Source: Oscillospiraceae bacterium (GTDB taxonomy: Bacteria; Bacillota_A; Clostridia; Oscillospirales; Ruminococcaceae). Taken from it: a DNA stretch of 64,000 bases. A model generated the notes under the pieces. The model was not told the DNA's origin. It saw only the letters and a program-made list of their open reading frames with translations, and made no database searches. Position numbers and translations under genes: made by a program. The number at the start of each line of letters is the position of its first letter. The stretch's first letter is position 1. Below are positions 44,865 to 53,212 of the stretch, one piece after another. The stretch lies in NCBI GenBank assembly GCA_017829075.1, contig JAGAJA010000074.1, positions 45,723 to 109,722 of the forward strand, written 5' to 3'.

Positions 44865-47819
44865 ATGAGCGAAAATAATCGCAGACCTGGAAAGAAATCC
44901 GCAGCACTGCTTGCCTTTGCCGCAACGCTTCTTGCGTCCAATGCAGTTTCTGTCATGGCTGCAGCTGAGCAGACCTCCGGCAGCGACTATGTACAGAATC
45001 CGGAGCTTACCGATGAGAAATTTACCGGTGAAACTCCTGCTTATAATAAGATAACCGACAACGTTTATTCTGCTACCAGCAAATCTCAGGCTGTTATTGA
45101 TTACTATAACCTGCTGAATGATGTCAAGGATTTTGGTCTTTATGCAAAGAGCGTGAACTCCAACCATCTGGAGAGCAATTCCGCGACAGGAAGTATTAAC
45201 TATGTTGAGCAGCGGTATAACAATATTATAAACTTTAATACCAATATGGGCGGTAATTTCACCACCTATTTTGATACTGCTCCAACCCAGGGTACTACTA
45301 TTAAGTTCTCTAATCTGCCGGCTGGCACTAAGTTTGAGCTGGTTCTGGGATTTGATTATGAGATTTCTTACACTGACAACGGAAACAGGGTCGGATTCAA
45401 GGCTGGCGGCGTTCAGTATGAAATTCTCGGCATAGGCGCTGGGGATCTCACGATCCGCAGAGCAACTGCTGATGAGAAGAAGTATAACATCGGTGAAACT
45501 CTGGACAAAATCGGCGCAGCAGGCGACCAGTTATTGTCTTCGGTTGAAAAAACGACTGGCGTTAATGTCGGGAATACTCTTGACGACGCATTCAATGCGA
45601 TCCAGAACGGCGATGTTGCAAAGGGCGAGACGCTTGTTATTAATGTAAACGCCAACGATCTTGTTAATTCGCCGAATATTGAGTCGAAATATGAGAAGCT
45701 GCTTATTGATAATAATGGCGTAAGCGTTGTCATCAATGTCGATACATCGGATTATACCGGCAGCCATCTTTCATTTGGAAATATCAATGGAACGGCTTTC
45801 AATACTTCCTGTGCAAATGTGGTTTGGAACTTCGGTACATATAACGGTACCCTTTCTGCGCCCGCAGGTGGTATTGTTGTTGCGCCGTATGCCAGCGTAA
45901 CCACAGACAGAGGTCATGTGAATGGCGCTCTTATCGCGGACACTTTTGACCAGAATAATGAGATCCACCAGGTAACACGCGGTGAATATGAATTAGTTTC
46001 TGATGATGAGGACGATGAACCTGATGATCCGGTAACTCCTGATGATCCGGACGATGAGGGGGATACCGACACGGACACTGATACCGATACAGACACCGAC
46101 ACGGATTCAGATACGGACACGGATACTGATACCGACACGGATACAGATACGGATACGGATACGGACACTGATACCGATACGGATACGGATACGGACACTG
46201 ATACCGATACGGATACGGATACGGACACCGATACTGATACAGATACCGATACTGATACAGACACGGATACCGATACGGACACAGACACTGATACGGATAC
46301 AGACACCGACACGGATACTGATACGGACACTGACACCGATACCGACACGGATACTGATACCGATACTGATACCGACACGGATACCGATACGGACACTGAC
46401 ACCGACACGGATACCGATACAGACACGGACACAGATACTGATACTGATACCGACACGGACACAGATACAGATACCGATACTGACACCGATACTGACACCG
46501 ATACCGACACCGATACGGATACTGATACGGACACCGATACTGATACGGATACCGACACGGACACTGACACCGATACCGACACGGACACTGATACAGATAC
46601 GGACACGGATACTGATACGGACACTGACACCGATACAGACACGGATACTGACACAGATACCGACACGGATACGGATACGGATACTGATACGGACACTGAC
46701 ACCGACACGGATACCGATACCGATACCGACACGGATACCGACACCGACACGGATACTGACACCGACACAGATACGGATACCGATACAGACACGGATACAG
46801 ACACGGATACGGATACCGACACAGATACGGATACCGACACAGATACGGATACCGACACGGACACGGATACGGATACAGATACGGACACAGACACGGAGAC
46901 CGATACTGACACTGATACAGATACTGATACGGACACAGATACGGATACCGACACGGATACTGATACTGATACGGATACGGATACGGATACCGACACTGAC
47001 ACAGACACAGATACAGATACTGACACTGACACCGATACTGATACGGATACCGACACTGATACGGATACCGATACCGACACAGATACGGATACCGACACTG
47101 ATACGGATACCGATACCGACACAGATACGGATACCGACACAGATACGGATACAGACACGGATACCGACACCGATACAGATACCGATACGGATACTGACAC
47201 AGATACGGATACCGACACAGACACGGATACGGACACAGACACGGATACCGATACTGACACGGATACAGATACGGATACGGACACAGATACGGATACCGAC
47301 ACGGATACTGATACTGATACTGATACCGACACTGACACAGACACAGATACAGATACTGACACTGACACCGATACTGATACGGATACAGACACTGATACGG
47401 ATACCGATACCGATACAGACACGGATACCGATACAGACACGGATACCGACACAGATACGGATACCGATACCGATACCGACACAGATACCGATACGGACAC
47501 GGATACCGACACTGACACGGACACCGACACAGATACGGATACTGATACGGATACAGACATTGAGGACGATCCGGTGCCGTTAGCAGACATTCCGGATGAG
47601 GATGTACCGTTAACTGAACTTCCGGACGACCCGGTGCCGCTGGCTGTTGCAGAGCCGGAAGAACTGGTGGAACTTCCGGACGATCCGGTGCCGTTGGTTG
47701 ACAGCAATCCGGAAACCGGTGATACGATGACGCTTACCTGGTTTGGTACCGCAGTTGCTTCTTTGACAGGTCTTTTTGGAGCAGGGAAGCACAAAAAGAA
47801 AAAGGATGACATGAAATAA
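44865..47819 (+). CDS. Cell-wall-anchored choice-of-anchor A protein with ~500-residue Asp-Thr repeat
   Basis: The 984-residue protein has a signal peptide (cleavage likely after 'VMAAAEQ', about residue 33) and a choice-of-anchor A domain (about 60-375, ending 'GTLSAPAGGIVVAPYASV...GHVNGALIAD'). An acidic Pro linker and 499 residues of alternating Asp-Thr follow (about 400-898), interrupted once by Ser and once by Glu. The C-terminus holds repeated D-x-(E/P)-VPL blocks and an NPETG sortase-type signal with hydrophobic helix and KHKKKK tail. The repeat is probably an extended, possibly O-glycosylated, stalk. The 5' part follows locus 1, while the C-terminus closely matches the 57301 product. 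A join inside the repeat cannot be excluded. Confidence 0.85.
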   Translation: MSENNRRPGKKSAALLAFAATLLASNAVSVMAAAEQTSGSDYVQNPELTDEKFTGETPAYNKITDNVYSATSKSQAVIDYYNLLNDVKDFGLYAKSVNSNHLESNSATGSINYVEQRYNNIINFNTNMGGNFTTYFDTAPTQGTTIKFSNLPAGTKFELVLGFDYEISYTDNGNRVGFKAGGVQYEILGIGAGDLTIRRATADEKKYNIGETLDKIGAAGDQLLSSVEKTTGVNVGNTLDDAFNAIQNGDVAKGETLVINVNANDLVNSPNIESKYEKLLIDNNGVSVVINVDTSDYTGSHLSFGNINGTAFNTSCANVVWNFGTYNGTLSAPAGGIVVAPYASVTTDRGHVNGALIADTFDQNNEIHQVTRGEYELVSDDEDDEPDDPVTPDDPDDEGDTDTDTDTDTDTDTDSDTDTDTDTDTDTDTDTDTDTDTDTDTDTDTDTDTDTDTDTDTDTDTDTDTDTDTDTDTDTDTDTDTDTDTDTDTDTDTDTDTDTDTDTDTDTDTDTDTDTDTDTDTDTDTDTDTDTDTDTDTDTDTDTDTDTDTDTDTDTDTDTDTDTDTDTDTDTDTDTDTDTDTDTDTDTDTDTDTDTDTDTDTDTDTDTDTDTDTDTDTDTDTDTDTDTDTDTDTDTDTDTDTDTDTDTDTDTDTDTDTDTDTDTDTDTDTDTDTDTDTETDTDTDTDTDTDTDTDTDTDTDTDTDTDTDTDTDTDTDTDTDTDTDTDTDTDTDTDTDTDTDTDTDTDTDTDTDTDTDTDTDTDTDTDTDTDTDTDTDTDTDTDTDTDTDTDTDTDTDTDTDTDTDTDTDTDTDTDTDTDTDTDTDTDTDTDTDTDTDTDTDTDTDTDTDTDTDTDTDTDTDTDTDTDTDTDTDTDTDTDTDTDTDTDTDTDTDTDTDTDIEDDPVPLADIPDEDVPLTELPDDPVPLAVAEPEELVELPDDPVPLVDSNPETGDTMTLTWFGTAVASLTGLFGAGKHKKKKDDMK
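46062..47558 (+). repeat. GAY-ACN tandem hexamer tract (~1.5 kb)
   Basis: 499 consecutive codons alternate GAT/GAC with ACN (mostly ACA, ACC, ACG, ACT), with synonymous changes that vary throughout. The only exceptions are TCA at 46107 and GAG at 46896. Larger sub-blocks recur, for example near 46140-46200 and between about 46960-47060 and 47290-47390. The tract stays open in several other frames, including a Ser-Val frame on the minus strand, which explains long false open frames here. Slippage and misassembly are both likely in such DNA. Confidence 0.97.
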
Positions 47820-47869
47820 ATAAAAGGTAGAGAAAGAGAATGACTGCTTCTGATGAGGTAGTCATTCCT

Positions 47870-47898
47870 TTGTATATAGAAAAGATATCTGCTATTAT
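47870..47898 (+). promoter_or_regulatory. Probable promoter of asp2-asp3-secA2
   Basis: TTGTAT (47870-47875) and TATTAT (47893-47898) have a 17-base spacer and lie 26 bases before the asp2 start. A weak hairpin (GAATGACT/AGTCATTC, about 47838-47866) just upstream may end the surface-protein transcript. Confidence 0.6.
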
Positions 47899-47923
47899 AC
47901 ATAGAAAGAGGTTATGGAGCTAA

Positions 47924-49429
47924 TTGAACGAAATTCGTATCTTACAACTGGGAACTGAAAATTGGAAGAAACAGTATCGCCTGCCGGGATATGTGCAGTG
48001 GGTCTATGCTTCAGGTTTTACAAAAGCATCTGCAAAACTTTTTGATATGGTGTTTTTGGATCGGCAGCCACGCGAAGAGGAGTATGATGCTCTGAATGCT
48101 TCAACACGTGCCTACACGCTGTATGTGACAGAAGATGTTGCGATTGAAGGTGACATGAAGGATCTCTATGAACAGAAATGCGGACAGGTGTTGCAAAAGT
48201 CGCAGGTACAGGAATTTTTATCTCGGGAGATCCGGTTTTATTTTACCAGATCGTATGGAGAGAAATACCAGATGACAAAATTGACGGTTGCGGAACATTT
48301 TTCCGGTACCGTTAGATGGAACGGGAATCGTGATCTGATCCTGCAGGGCAATTTTGGCTGTAGCATGAGGCAGGCTGCTTTTTGGCGCAATAATGTTCCG
48401 TTGTTTCAACATCAGGTGCTGGATCTCTGGTTGGAGTATGAGAAGGATCCGCAGGTTGAGATCATGCTGGAGCTTACGCAGTTTGCGGAGGGAAGCAGTT
48501 CGGATGTGATCGGGCATTGGACCTTTGATGAGAAACAGCTGGAGCAGGTGGTACGCATCGAGGGGAAAAGAGGGGATGGACCGGTGTTTGCGTCTGTCCG
48601 TGCAAAAGGCAATGGGGAGCTTCGTATCATTGCCCTTCATAACCGCTATTCCAGAGGCAGTCATGGCTATTTTCTTCCGGGAGGAGTCCGTTACGTGACA
48701 TCAGAGCGGGAGGAGATTTTTGCCTATTTTGATCCGGGCGACCGGAAGCCGCCGCTCAATGTTTATTTTTGCGGATATAAGGAGAGAGAGGGCTTTGAGA
48801 ATTACCACCTGATGCGGAATATGGGTGGTCCGTTTTTGCTGCTTTCAGAGGCACGTCTGGAGGGCGGATGTTTTTACATGGGATCTGAGGAATATGAAAC
48901 GCTAATGGCAGATGTGATCAGATCTTATATGAAAGAGTTGGATTTTACGTCGGAACAGATGATCTTTTCCGGTTTGTCTATGGGAGCTTGTGGAGCTCTG
49001 TATTACGGAAGTGGGCTGCGTCCGCATGCGGTGATCATCGGTAAACCGTTGGTGAGTATCGGGAATGTGGCGGCAAATGAAAAACGACTGCGGCCCGGCG
49101 TGTTTCCGGCTGCGTTGGATGTGTTACAATATCTGAGTGGGAATACGGATGATGCGGCAGTTTTGGCTTTGAATCAAAAGTTTTGGGACAAGTTTGACGC
49201 GGCAGATTGGAGTAAAACAAAATTTATTGTTGCCTACATGTTGGAGGATGACTATGATACGGATGGTTATGCGATGCTGTTGGAGCATCTGCAGTCCGGT
49301 GGTGTGCAGGTGTATGGCAAAGGCATTCACGGAAGGCAAAATGACAATACCAATCTGGTCGTACAGTGGTTTATCAGTCAGTACAAGAAGGTGTTGTCTG
49401 AGGATTTTGGCAGAGAGGTTATGAGATAA
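47924..49429 (+). CDS. asp2: Accessory Sec system protein Asp2
   Basis: The 501-residue protein matches Asp2 of SecA2/SecY2 systems, which in streptococci is both an O-acetyltransferase acting on glycans of serine-rich adhesins and a part of their export machinery. The N-terminal segment 'ILQLGTENWKKQY' is family-like. The alpha/beta-hydrolase nucleophile is in 'IFSGLSMGACGALYYG' (near residue 350), and a late His lies near 'GKGIHGRQNDN'. The start is TTG at 47924 with GGAG upstream. It overlaps asp3 by one base (TAATG). No asp1 or secY2 is seen before it. Confidence 0.92.
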   Translation: MNEIRILQLGTENWKKQYRLPGYVQWVYASGFTKASAKLFDMVFLDRQPREEEYDALNASTRAYTLYVTEDVAIEGDMKDLYEQKCGQVLQKSQVQEFLSREIRFYFTRSYGEKYQMTKLTVAEHFSGTVRWNGNRDLILQGNFGCSMRQAAFWRNNVPLFQHQVLDLWLEYEKDPQVEIMLELTQFAEGSSSDVIGHWTFDEKQLEQVVRIEGKRGDGPVFASVRAKGNGELRIIALHNRYSRGSHGYFLPGGVRYVTSEREEIFAYFDPGDRKPPLNVYFCGYKEREGFENYHLMRNMGGPFLLLSEARLEGGCFYMGSEEYETLMADVIRSYMKELDFTSEQMIFSGLSMGACGALYYGSGLRPHAVIIGKPLVSIGNVAANEKRLRPGVFPAALDVLQYLSGNTDDAAVLALNQKFWDKFDAADWSKTKFIVAYMLEDDYDTDGYAMLLEHLQSGGVQVYGKGIHGRQNDNTNLVVQWFISQYKKVLSEDFGREVMR

Positions 49430-49881
49430 TGGCAGCAGGAAAATGGAATATTTTTTGGAATGAATATAGCTCGGATACATATCTGTATGGCTCTCAGCTC
49501 ATTTTTCACAGCCGGGAAGACGTGGAGTTTCGAAATATGCTCATGCCCCCCGGAACCGTGATTAAGACGTGGTATTCCATGACGAATTTTCAGGAACAGC
49601 ACATTGAACCGTCACTGCCGATCATTGACGGCGAGAGCAGTTACAGCATCACGGTCAACATCGATGTGCCAAAGCACCAGCACTGTCTGGTCCGTCTGGT
49701 ATTTTATGACCGTTATGGAAACGAGGCAGGATATTTGAATATACGGGATACTGTTACAGATTTTAAGTGTCCGCTGAAAACATACAGCTACACGATGCAG
49801 CTGATCAATGGCGGACTGACAGAGCTTCATTTTCATTCTATTGTGATTCAGGAGAAAAACGTTGGGACAGCAGGCAGGTAA
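49429..49881 (+). CDS. asp3: Accessory Sec system protein Asp3
   Basis: This 150-residue soluble beta-rich protein has the Asp3 pattern: 'YLYGSQLIFHSREDVEFRNMLMPPGTVIKTW' (read in parts), 'SYSITVNIDVPKHQHCLVRLVFYDRYGNE' and a hydrophobic last strand. Asp3 binds the substrate adhesin and other Asp proteins. Its start overlaps the asp2 stop and its end overlaps secA2 by 20 bases, so the three are translated from one message. Confidence 0.92.
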   Translation: MAAGKWNIFWNEYSSDTYLYGSQLIFHSREDVEFRNMLMPPGTVIKTWYSMTNFQEQHIEPSLPIIDGESSYSITVNIDVPKHQHCLVRLVFYDRYGNEAGYLNIRDTVTDFKCPLKTYSYTMQLINGGLTELHFHSIVIQEKNVGTAGR

Positions 49882-52201
49882 GATCAGACAATTGAACAGG
49901 ATTCTGCGCAAGGTCAGAAGCTACAAGGATACGATGCGGGCGCTTTCAGATGAAGAGTTGTCGCATTTGACGCAGGTGTATAAAGAAAGACTGGCAGCGG
50001 GAGAAACGCTGGATGCATTGCTTCCGGAGGCTTATGCGGCAGTTTGCGAGGCGGATTACCGTATTTTGGGGAAATTCCCTTATGATGCTCAGGTGCTCGG
50101 AGCGATCGCGCTGCATCAGGGATATCTGGCGGAAATGAACACCGGCGAGGGAAAGACCCTTGTGGCGACGATGCCTCTGTATCTGAATGCATTGACGGGA
50201 AAAAGTACCATACTTTTGACGACGAATGAATATCTTGTACTAAGAGATGCGGAGGAGATGGGACAGGTCTACCGGTTCATGGGGCTTACCATATCTGCCG
50301 GAGTCAGTGAAAATCCGGAAAAACGATTTTCAAATGCAGAAAAAAAGGTGATCTACAGCGCAGATATTGTATATACGACACATGCGGTACTGGGATTTGA
50401 CTACCTGTTAAATAATCTTGTCAAATCTGCGCAGGATCGATATATGCGTGATATGTACTATGTCATTATCGATGAGGCGGACTCCGTTATGCTGGACGCA
50501 GCACAGACGTCGCTTGTGATCTCGGGTGTACCGCGTGTACAGTCGAATCACTATGAGCTGGCGAATTTCTTTGTGACGACGCTGGAAGAGGGCACCGACT
50601 ATGAGACAGAAGAGAAAAAAGTATGGCTAACGGACGAGGGTGTGCGCCGGGCAGAAGAGTTTTTCCAGATCGATAATTTTTACGGTAAGAAATTTTTTGA
50701 GATCAATCGCCATGTGATCCTGGCACTTCGGGCACATGTGCTTTTTGAAAAAGAGAGGGACTATATGGTCTCAAATAAGGGGGAGCTGATCCTTTTAGAT
50801 AATGCGTCCGGGCGCATGATGCCGGGTGTGAAGCTCAGGGGTGGCCAGCATCAGGCGATCGAGGTCAAGGAAGGCATCGAAATAACCGCAGAGACCCGTT
50901 CCATGGCATGTATCACCTATCAGAATCTGTTTTTGGCATTTGAAAAGATTGCAGGTATGAGCGGAACCATCTCCGATGCGGCGGATGAATTGCGGGATGT
51001 ATATGGGAAAAAAGTGGTTGTGATCCCGCCGAACCGACCGGTACAGCGAAAGGATCTGCCGGACATTTATTATAGTGACAGAACGGACATGTACCAGGAC
51101 GCGTTAGAGGAGGTCGTACGTATTCATAAGACCGGTCAGCCGGTTCTTGTAGTTGTATCCACGATCGCGGAGACGGAGATCGTATCTGCACTCCTGATGG
51201 AGGAAAAAATCCCGCACAATGTGCTGAATGCCAACAATGTGTTCTGGGAGGCGTCGATCATCAAGGAAGCCGGACAGCTGCGTGCAGTGACGGTTGCTAC
51301 TTCCATGGCAGGAAGAGGTACGGATATCAAGCTCGGTGAAGGCGTAAAGGAGCTGGGCGGATTGGCGGTCATCGGTATCGGGCGAATGGAAAACACCAGG
51401 CAGGAGCGCCAGGCGAGAGGTCGAGCCGGAAGACAGGGAGACCCCGGAGTCAGCCGTTTTTATGTTTCGATCCATGATGAAATAGTAAAAAATAACGGGC
51501 CTTCCAATTTGGATCAATATCTGGAGGGAAAAAAGCATATGAGTCGTCGGAAGTGCAAAAGAGTGATCAATGGCGCACAGAAGATGAATGAGGAATTTGC
51601 AGTCATGTCCAGAAGACATGCGGTGGATTATGATCAGGTCCTGAAAAAACAAAGAGAGATCATGTACCGGATGCGCAATAAGCTGCTGGATGGAGAAACG
51701 GTAGAGCAATCGAAGATCATTGAGATCGCCGGACATAATATTGATCGTTTCCTGGCTGACAACCGAGGTGTGTCCCAGGCACAGTTGAACCGATACATTT
51801 TGGACAATATTTCCTATCGGTTGGATGACCGTGGGAAAGAGATCGCCTCAAAGAAACGCGAAGAGGTGAAAGCGTATCTGCTTGACAGGACGCGTGAAGC
51901 GCTGCATGAGCAGGAGGAACGGCTGAATAATGACGACAAGATGAATGAGTTTATGCGCAATGTCATGCTGACAGCCATTGATGATGCATGGGTAGAGCAG
52001 GTGGACTATCTGCAGCAGTTGCAGGCAGCGGTGAAGGGCAGAAGCACGGCACAGAGAAATCCGGTCTACGAATACCAGAAGGAAGCGCTGATTTCATATG
52101 GGGATATGAAGGAAACGATCATGAAAAATATCGTCAGAAATGTGCTGCTCAGCAGAGTACAGATTGACACAACGGGTAAACTGCAGATCTTGCTGCCCTA
52201 A
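49862..52201 (+). CDS. secA2: Accessory Sec translocation ATPase SecA2
   Basis: SecA2 drives export of a dedicated substrate. The 779-residue protein has the SecA motor: 'FPYDAQVLGAIALHQGYLAEMNTGEGKT' (read in parts, Walker A near 97), DEAD-type 'VIIDEADSVMLDAA', preprotein cross-linking and helical-scaffold regions, and 'ATSMAGRGTDIKLGEGV' with the arginine-rich 'RQERQARGRAGRQGDPG'. It lacks the C-terminal SecB/zinc-binding tail of housekeeping SecA, as usual for SecA2. The start is TTG inside asp3. Confidence 0.93.
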   Translation: MGQQAGKIRQLNRILRKVRSYKDTMRALSDEELSHLTQVYKERLAAGETLDALLPEAYAAVCEADYRILGKFPYDAQVLGAIALHQGYLAEMNTGEGKTLVATMPLYLNALTGKSTILLTTNEYLVLRDAEEMGQVYRFMGLTISAGVSENPEKRFSNAEKKVIYSADIVYTTHAVLGFDYLLNNLVKSAQDRYMRDMYYVIIDEADSVMLDAAQTSLVISGVPRVQSNHYELANFFVTTLEEGTDYETEEKKVWLTDEGVRRAEEFFQIDNFYGKKFFEINRHVILALRAHVLFEKERDYMVSNKGELILLDNASGRMMPGVKLRGGQHQAIEVKEGIEITAETRSMACITYQNLFLAFEKIAGMSGTISDAADELRDVYGKKVVVIPPNRPVQRKDLPDIYYSDRTDMYQDALEEVVRIHKTGQPVLVVVSTIAETEIVSALLMEEKIPHNVLNANNVFWEASIIKEAGQLRAVTVATSMAGRGTDIKLGEGVKELGGLAVIGIGRMENTRQERQARGRAGRQGDPGVSRFYVSIHDEIVKNNGPSNLDQYLEGKKHMSRRKCKRVINGAQKMNEEFAVMSRRHAVDYDQVLKKQREIMYRMRNKLLDGETVEQSKIIEIAGHNIDRFLADNRGVSQAQLNRYILDNISYRLDDRGKEIASKKREEVKAYLLDRTREALHEQEERLNNDDKMNEFMRNVMLTAIDDAWVEQVDYLQQLQAAVKGRSTAQRNPVYEYQKEALISYGDMKETIMKNIVRNVLLSRVQIDTTGKLQILLP

Positions 52202-52295
52202 TTGCCACTTTCCACAGGAAAAAAATCATGTTATAATGAAATGTAAACAAGTAACTCGACATGATAGCGCTATATGATTTATGGAGGGTGATTTT

Positions 52296-53183
52296 ATGAG
52301 AAAAAGAATCAGAAGTGCAGCAGCGTTGCTCATTGTTTTTTGTCTGGTACTCCTGTCAGGTAATATCGGGGTGGATGCCAAGGTGATACTTCCGAAGGCA
52401 TCCGGAAAAGCTGTGAATGAGAATTCACAGATGGTGATCGACTATTCCAATATTGACAAGGGATACGTGATGGTAAAATACAAGCAGGACACCAAGGTAA
52501 AGCTGAAAGCGCAGGTGGCCTGCCCCACCGGTGTGACCTATACATACAATCTGAAGGCAAAGCGGTGGGCGACATTTCCGTTGTCTGAAGGAAACGGTAA
52601 TTACAAGGTGACAGTATTTACCAATATCTCGGGAAACAGTTATGCAACGGCAGGGTCCCAGAGTTTTACGGCTAAGATCAAGGATCCGTTGTCACCGTTT
52701 TTGACTGCAAATCAGTTCGTGGATTATACGTCCAGCACTTCGTGCGTGAAGAAAGCGACATCCCTGTGCAAGAATACTTCCGGGGAAATGAACAAGGTAA
52801 AGAAGGTATACAACTGGACGATCAAGTATTTTACATATGACAAGAAGAAAGCACAGACGGTTCAGAGCGGTTATCTCCCGAATCTGAACAGCGTTTATAA
52901 ATCAAAAAAGGGTATCTGTTTTGATTATGCGGCGACGATGACGGCGATGCTCAGAAGTCAGGGGATCGCGACCAAGCTGGTGATCGGTTATGCCGGCTCT
53001 GCTTATCATGCCTGGATCAGTGTATACTCTGAAAAAGACGGATGGATCGACAATGTCATCTATTTTGACGGCGAGAAGTGGAACCTGATGGATCCTACCT
53101 TTGCATCTTCATCAAATTCCAGTTCTTCTGTCATGAAGTTTATCGGTAACGGAAAAAATTATACGGCAAAATATGCATACTAA
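52296..53183 (+). CDS. Secreted transglutaminase-like protein of pilus-like locus 2
   Basis: The 295-residue protein has a signal peptide ('AAALLIVFCLVLLSGNIGVDA', residues ~7-27), a beta domain (about 45-140, 'QMVIDYSNIDKGYVMVKYKQ') and a transglutaminase core. The triad is Cys in 'KGICFDYAATMTAML', His in 'SAYHAWISVYSEKDGW' and Asp in 'NLMDPTFASS'. It aligns along its length with the 39511 product but lacks the lipobox and the Ser/Glu stalk. ATG at 52296 was chosen because GGAGGGTG precedes it. It opens the second seven-gene pilus-like unit. Confidence 0.87.
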   Translation: MRKRIRSAAALLIVFCLVLLSGNIGVDAKVILPKASGKAVNENSQMVIDYSNIDKGYVMVKYKQDTKVKLKAQVACPTGVTYTYNLKAKRWATFPLSEGNGNYKVTVFTNISGNSYATAGSQSFTAKIKDPLSPFLTANQFVDYTSSTSCVKKATSLCKNTSGEMNKVKKVYNWTIKYFTYDKKKAQTVQSGYLPNLNSVYKSKKGICFDYAATMTAMLRSQGIATKLVIGYAGSAYHAWISVYSEKDGWIDNVIYFDGEKWNLMDPTFASSSNSSSSVMKFIGNGKNYTAKYAY

Positions 53184-53212
53184 AAGAGTTTTTTGAAAAA
53201 GGATGGAAGAAC

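Noticed and set aside
46062..47558. Possible CRISPR-like array because of many short repeats
   Set aside because: The units are hexamers with no spacers and they keep a coding frame.
46042..47583. 513-residue plus-strand frame rich in Thr, Arg, Ile and Pro
   Set aside because: It is a shifted reading of the same hexamer tract and has no support outside the repeat.
45914..47902. 662-residue minus-strand open frame consisting mostly of Ser-Val repeat
   Set aside because: It is the mirror of the GAY-ACN tract, which has no stop codons in that frame. It has no ribosome site or meaningful start, and the plus-strand protein has a signal peptide, a known domain and a wall anchor.
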